Source: Burkholderiales bacterium UBA4615 (GTDB lineage: Bacteria; Pseudomonadota; Gammaproteobacteria; Burkholderiales; Burkholderiaceae_E). From it: 8,499 nucleotides of DNA. The stretch is taken from positions 762-9,260 of the forward strand of contig DGIT01000009.1 in the NCBI GenBank assembly GCA_002386465.1. Reading direction: 5' to 3'. The translations under genes and the position numbers were made by a program. Below, piece by piece: positions 5,710 to 8,499 of this stretch. The notes below the pieces were generated by a model. It was not told the origin of the DNA. It saw only the letters and a program-made list of their open reading frames with translations, and did not search any database. Each line of letters opens with the position of its first letter. Position 1 is the stretch's first letter.

Positions 5710-6906
5710 ATGACCTACGCCGCAGGCCGCCTGATTCACGACGCCGACAGCCATCTGATGGAGCTCGATGATTGCCTGGATCCGTACTTCGAGAGCAGCA
5801 TGCTCGCGCGCTTTCATGCGTCGACGCATTACCGCGCCCGAGCCGCGCGCTACGTGAAACGGCCAGGACGTTCACGCGCCGCGCATGCCGATCCGGTCTT
5901 CCGTGCCACAGTCGATGAAAACATCCTGCTGCGCAAGAACCACGAAGCCCATGGTTCGTTCATCCGTGAGGATCGTTCGCATGCGATGGACCTGTTCGGC
6001 TTCGCCAGCCAGCTGGTGTTTACCACCTACTGCCTGGGCAATTTCGGACTGGATCAGACCGACGACATGGCGCTGTGCTACGCGGCCGCAGACGCGCACA
6101 ATCGCATGATGACTGACTTCTGCGCCGTCGACCGCCGGCTGCTGTCCAGTTGCTATGTGCCACTGGAGGACTTCGCCAGGGCGCGACAGACTGCTGAGCT
6201 TGCCGTGCGTCTGGGGGCACGCTCGCTGCTGGTGCCCTCGCGTTGCCCGATGCAGCACGCGCCCAGCCACGCCGAGCTCGACCCGGTGTGGGCGCTGGCG
6301 CAGGAAGCCGGCATTCCGATTCTCTTTCACGTGGGCGGCGAAGAGAAAATGTCCAAGACCTACAAGGTCAACGGCGGCCCGCCAGTGCCGGACTTTCATG
6401 GCGGGGACGACAATTTCACGTCGATCAGTTACATGCCGATTCCCAACTCGGCGATGCAGACCTTATCGACGCTGATCTTCGACGGCGTGTTCGACCGCTT
6501 CCCGCGCTTGAAGTGGGGTGCCATCGAACTGGGGGCCGCCTGGCTGCCAGGATGGATGCGATCCATGGATTCGGCCGCCTTCGCGTTCCGCAAGAACGAA
6601 ACCCGTCTACAGAAGCTCTCCGCCCTGCCCAGTGAAATCGCCCGGCGCCAACTGCGCGTCACGCCTTACCCGCATGAGGACACCGGCTGGATCATTCGCA
6701 ACAGCGGAGAAGAGATGTGCTTGTTTTCATCCGACTTCCCGCACATTGAAGGAGGACGGCATCCGCTCAAGCGCTTTGACGAAACCCTGCAAGGTTGCTC
6801 ACCCAAGGTAATCAATGCCTTCTACGCGGACAACTTCATCGACCTGATGGGCGAGGGCTTGGCGCCAGCGCTCCGCAGACCGGCGCACCTGAAGGCGGCA
6901 GCCTGA
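5710..6906 (+). CDS. Amidohydrolase-2 family metal-dependent hydrolase/decarboxylase
   Basis: TIM-barrel metalloenzyme of the amidohydrolase-2 family, the group containing ACMSD, gamma-resorcylate decarboxylase and LigY-like meta-cleavage hydrolases; 398 aa. The start has AGGA at 5699-5702, 7 nt before the ATG. Likely metal and active-site residues are: the N-terminal IHDADSH (Asp11, Asp13, His15), His207 in ILFHVGG, Glu273 in the ELGAAWLP block, and Asp342 plus His345 in SSDFPHIEGG. The SSDFPHxEGG ending and the DxDxH start mark a subgroup often found in degradation clusters for aromatic or terpenoid-like acids. Decarboxylation or ring-opening hydrolysis is likely; amide hydrolysis is less so. 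It lies between the crotonase and a permease (46-bp and 16-bp gaps), consistent with one operon. The protein is probably cytoplasmic, as no signal peptide is visible. Confidence 0.88.
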   Translation: MTYAAGRLIHDADSHLMELDDCLDPYFESSMLARFHASTHYRARAARYVKRPGRSRAAHADPVFRATVDENILLRKNHEAHGSFIREDRSHAMDLFGFASQLVFTTYCLGNFGLDQTDDMALCYAAADAHNRMMTDFCAVDRRLLSSCYVPLEDFARARQTAELAVRLGARSLLVPSRCPMQHAPSHAELDPVWALAQEAGIPILFHVGGEEKMSKTYKVNGGPPVPDFHGGDDNFTSISYMPIPNSAMQTLSTLIFDGVFDRFPRLKWGAIELGAAWLPGWMRSMDSAAFAFRKNETRLQKLSALPSEIARRQLRVTPYPHEDTGWIIRNSGEEMCLFSSDFPHIEGGRHPLKRFDETLQGCSPKVINAFYADNFIDLMGEGLAPALRRPAHLKAAA

Positions 6907-6922
6907 GGCAAGCACAGCCTGA

Positions 6923-7678
6923 ATGGATACAGCGCTCCAACCCCTGGCAAATCTCTGGACGATGAATGTGCTGCTGGCTGCGTGTCTTGCGCTGCCAAGC
7001 GGCATTCTTCAAGGCTATGCGGGGTTTGGCGGCGCCTTGTTTGCAGCCCCGTTTTTTGCTTTGTTATTCGGCCCGGCAACCGGGTTCAGCATCCTGGTGA
7101 TTCTCATGCTGTTCAGCCAGGCGCCGCTGTTCCCTGAGGCCTTGCGCAACGCCGACTGGAAAGAGTTCGCCCCGCCTTCCATTGCAGCTGCCATCACCAT
7201 GCCGCTTGGGGTCTCATTTCTGGTGGCTGCAGATCCAGCGTTCATTCGACGTGGGATGGGCGTCTTTATCTTGCTCATCACGGTCGTCATGATGCTCGGC
7301 TACCGCTATACGGGGAAGCGACGGATCTGGGTCGGTTTTGGTACAGGAGGTGTCGCCGGTGCCATCAGCGGTTTTTTTGGCGTCCCGGCCTTTCCTCTTG
7401 CCGCCATCTATCTGCATCACTCTGATCGATCACCCCGCGAGATCCGGGCGAACGTTCTGACAGCCATTTGCTGCACCCTGACGGTGTACTTGATTGTATT
7501 GAGCCTGAACGGCGCTTACAGCCGTTCTGTGCTGATTTACGCAGCGATCCTGACGCCGATCTTCGCGGCCGGCGTTTATCTGGGTCAGTATCTCTTTCGC
7601 ATTGCGCCGACCGACTGGTTCAAAAAAGTCACGTACGCGATCCTGATTGGCACCGCCCTCATCATGATGGCGAGCTGA
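6923..7678 (+). CDS. TauE/SafE-family (sulfite exporter-like) membrane permease
   Basis: Integral membrane protein of 251 aa with about eight hydrophobic segments, the size and pattern of the TauE/SafE (former DUF81) family. The two internal repeats each begin with a glycine-rich segment: GYAGFGGALFAAP at residues 31-43 and GAISGFFGVPAFP at about 146-158. A few members are linked to export of sulfite, sulfoacetate or other organic anions; most have no known substrate. The gene begins 16 bp after the amidohydrolase stop. The ribosome site for ATG 6923 is poor (GAGG 14 nt away), so translation may be coupled to the preceding gene; ATG 6962 would start just before the first membrane segment and is an alternative. 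In this cluster it may export a pathway product or take up a related acid. No sulfonate or sulfite enzyme is visible nearby. Confidence 0.85.
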   Translation: MDTALQPLANLWTMNVLLAACLALPSGILQGYAGFGGALFAAPFFALLFGPATGFSILVILMLFSQAPLFPEALRNADWKEFAPPSIAAAITMPLGVSFLVAADPAFIRRGMGVFILLITVVMMLGYRYTGKRRIWVGFGTGGVAGAISGFFGVPAFPLAAIYLHHSDRSPREIRANVLTAICCTLTVYLIVLSLNGAYSRSVLIYAAILTPIFAAGVYLGQYLFRIAPTDWFKKVTYAILIGTALIMMAS

Positions 7679-7721
7679 CGATTTAATGCATCGATCGCTC
7701 AGTTCTAACGAGACGCCCCGC

Positions 7722-8499
7722 ATGACCGACATTGACCCCCTGCGTGCACTGATGGCCGATGGTCCAAGGCGCATGGCCTGCCCCGACGAAGCCGCCTATC
7801 TCGCGGCGTGGCAGGCGCATGCATTGCCATGGGCCGATGCGCTGCTACCCATGGCAGTGACGGCAGGCCGGATCGCTGATCGGCTCGCGTGGGTGTTCCA
7901 GGCCGGCTACCAGGCCGCCTGCCGAGACGCCTTTCCCGATGCACACTCCAGCGGCTGGATCACCTATGCCGCATCAGAAGACCGCAAGAACGACCCACCG
8001 CTGCCGGGCGTGACCTTGACAGACGGTTGTCTGAGTGGTTTCAAAACTTGGGTGGCCGGCGCACGCAGTGTTCAGGAGCTGGCCATCAAGCTAGGCAGCG
8101 GGCCGGATGCCTACTACCTGCTGATGCCGCGCAACACACCGGGGCTGACCGTGTTGCCAGGCCACACGCGTCGCTTTTTGAGCGAGATGAGCCAGGGCCA
8201 GGCGCGCTTTGACCGCACACCCCTTTCGGCCACCACCGCACTCGACCCAAGTCGTATCAGGCATTTCGGCCTGGTCGAGCCCTTGTACGTCTACGCCGCC
8301 TTCTGCGGTTTTGTCCTCGGCGGTACCGAAGAACCTGATCTGCTGGCCTGCGCCCGCGACTGTCTTGCCGCGATCGCACCTGCCCTGCAGTCGGTGGGAG
8401 GCACGCTCGACCGTCCCCATCTGGGCCAGGCCGATGCGCGAGCCCAGGACCTGCTGGCACGGCTGTCCGACAACCGACTCCATGCGGCGGGCAACTGGC
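7722..8499 (+). CDS. Acyl-CoA dehydrogenase-like protein, N-terminal part; runs off right edge
   Basis: The frame is open from ATG 7722 to the last base, 259 codons with no stop; the 3' end is outside the window. The middle part resembles the beta domain of acyl-CoA dehydrogenases: GWITYAASED at about residues 78-87, then LSGFKTWVAGARSVQELAI (about 104-122), the place of the family's L-x-G-x-K-x-(W/F)-V-x-x-A block near FAD and substrate. A loop ending in a hydrophobic TPGLTVLPG strand follows. The N-terminal helical part is short and poorly conserved. GAG at 7710-7712, 9 nt before the ATG, is a weak ribosome site. It follows the permease by 43 bp on the same strand. This may be a divergent subunit of a two-part acyl-CoA dehydrogenase, as used for steroid-like or bulky acyl-CoA substrates. 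A real gene is likely; the exact family is less sure. Confidence 0.7.
   Translation, partial: MTDIDPLRALMADGPRRMACPDEAAYLAAWQAHALPWADALLPMAVTAGRIADRLAWVFQAGYQAACRDAFPDAHSSGWITYAASEDRKNDPPLPGVTLTDGCLSGFKTWVAGARSVQELAIKLGSGPDAYYLLMPRNTPGLTVLPGHTRRFLSEMSQGQARFDRTPLSATTALDPSRIRHFGLVEPLYVYAAFCGFVLGGTEEPDLLACARDCLAAIAPALQSVGGTLDRPHLGQADARAQDLLARLSDNRLHAAGNW

Noticed and set aside
5872..6399. Minus-strand open frame of 175 codons inside the amidohydrolase gene
   Set aside because: Antisense shadow of a gene with clear catalytic motifs; no domain is recognisable in the translation.
7372..7378. Seven-T run inside the permease gene as a phase-variation tract or sequencing frameshift
   Set aside because: The frame reads through as the expected SGFFGVP repeat motif, so the gene is intact, and seven bases is short for a contingency tract.
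1..8499. Mobile elements, CRISPR arrays, tRNA/rRNA genes, toxin-antitoxin or defence modules
   Set aside because: No transposase, integrase, regularly spaced repeats, RNA-gene signatures or small paired toxin genes were seen on either strand.

Overview
The window looks like a chromosomal accessory catabolic region of a high-GC betaproteobacterium, probably Burkholderiales of the Bordetella/Achromobacter/Comamonadaceae kind. This is inferred from the GC-rich codon use, the Bug-type (TctC) tripartite tricarboxylate transporter (TTT) operon with a divergent IclR regulator, and the mix of GMC, crotonase, amidohydrolase and acyl-CoA dehydrogenase-like genes. No species can be named from the sequence alone.

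Layout, left to right. (1) The 3' part of a GMC-family flavin oxidoreductase gene enters from the left edge and stops at 684. (2) A convergent IclR-family regulator gene lies on the minus strand (699-1475), with only 14 bp between the two stop codons. (3) A divergent control region (about 1476-1621) holds an iclR-side -10-like box and a perfect 6-bp inverted repeat. (4) A complete TTT operon follows: periplasmic binding protein (1622-2587), small TctB-like membrane subunit (2584-3078) and large TctA-like membrane subunit (3088-4590). All three probably start at non-ATG codons. (5) After a 134-bp gap with a small hairpin comes a second same-strand run. It encodes a crotonase-fold protein (4725-5663), an amidohydrolase-2 family metalloenzyme (5710-6906), a TauE/SafE-type permease (6923-7678) and an acyl-CoA dehydrogenase-like protein that runs off the right edge (7722-8499).

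How the genes may work together (inference): the IclR protein probably senses a small carboxylate or aromatic compound and controls the divergent transporter and the enzymes behind it. The TTT system would import a carboxylate. The crotonase and acyl-CoA dehydrogenase-like proteins suggest that intermediates are processed as CoA thioesters. The amidohydrolase-2 protein would do a metal-dependent C-C cleavage, decarboxylation or ring-opening hydrolysis. The TauE/SafE permease could move a sulfonate, sulfite or organic-acid product. No CoA ligase or CoA transferase is visible; if the model is right one should lie outside the window. The GMC gene is separated by the convergent regulator and its link to the pathway is uncertain.

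I saw no RNA genes, insertion sequences, CRISPR arrays, phage genes or defence systems. The strongest oddities are a crotonase that appears to lack both classical catalytic glutamates, and an unassigned pathway with two unrelated transporters.
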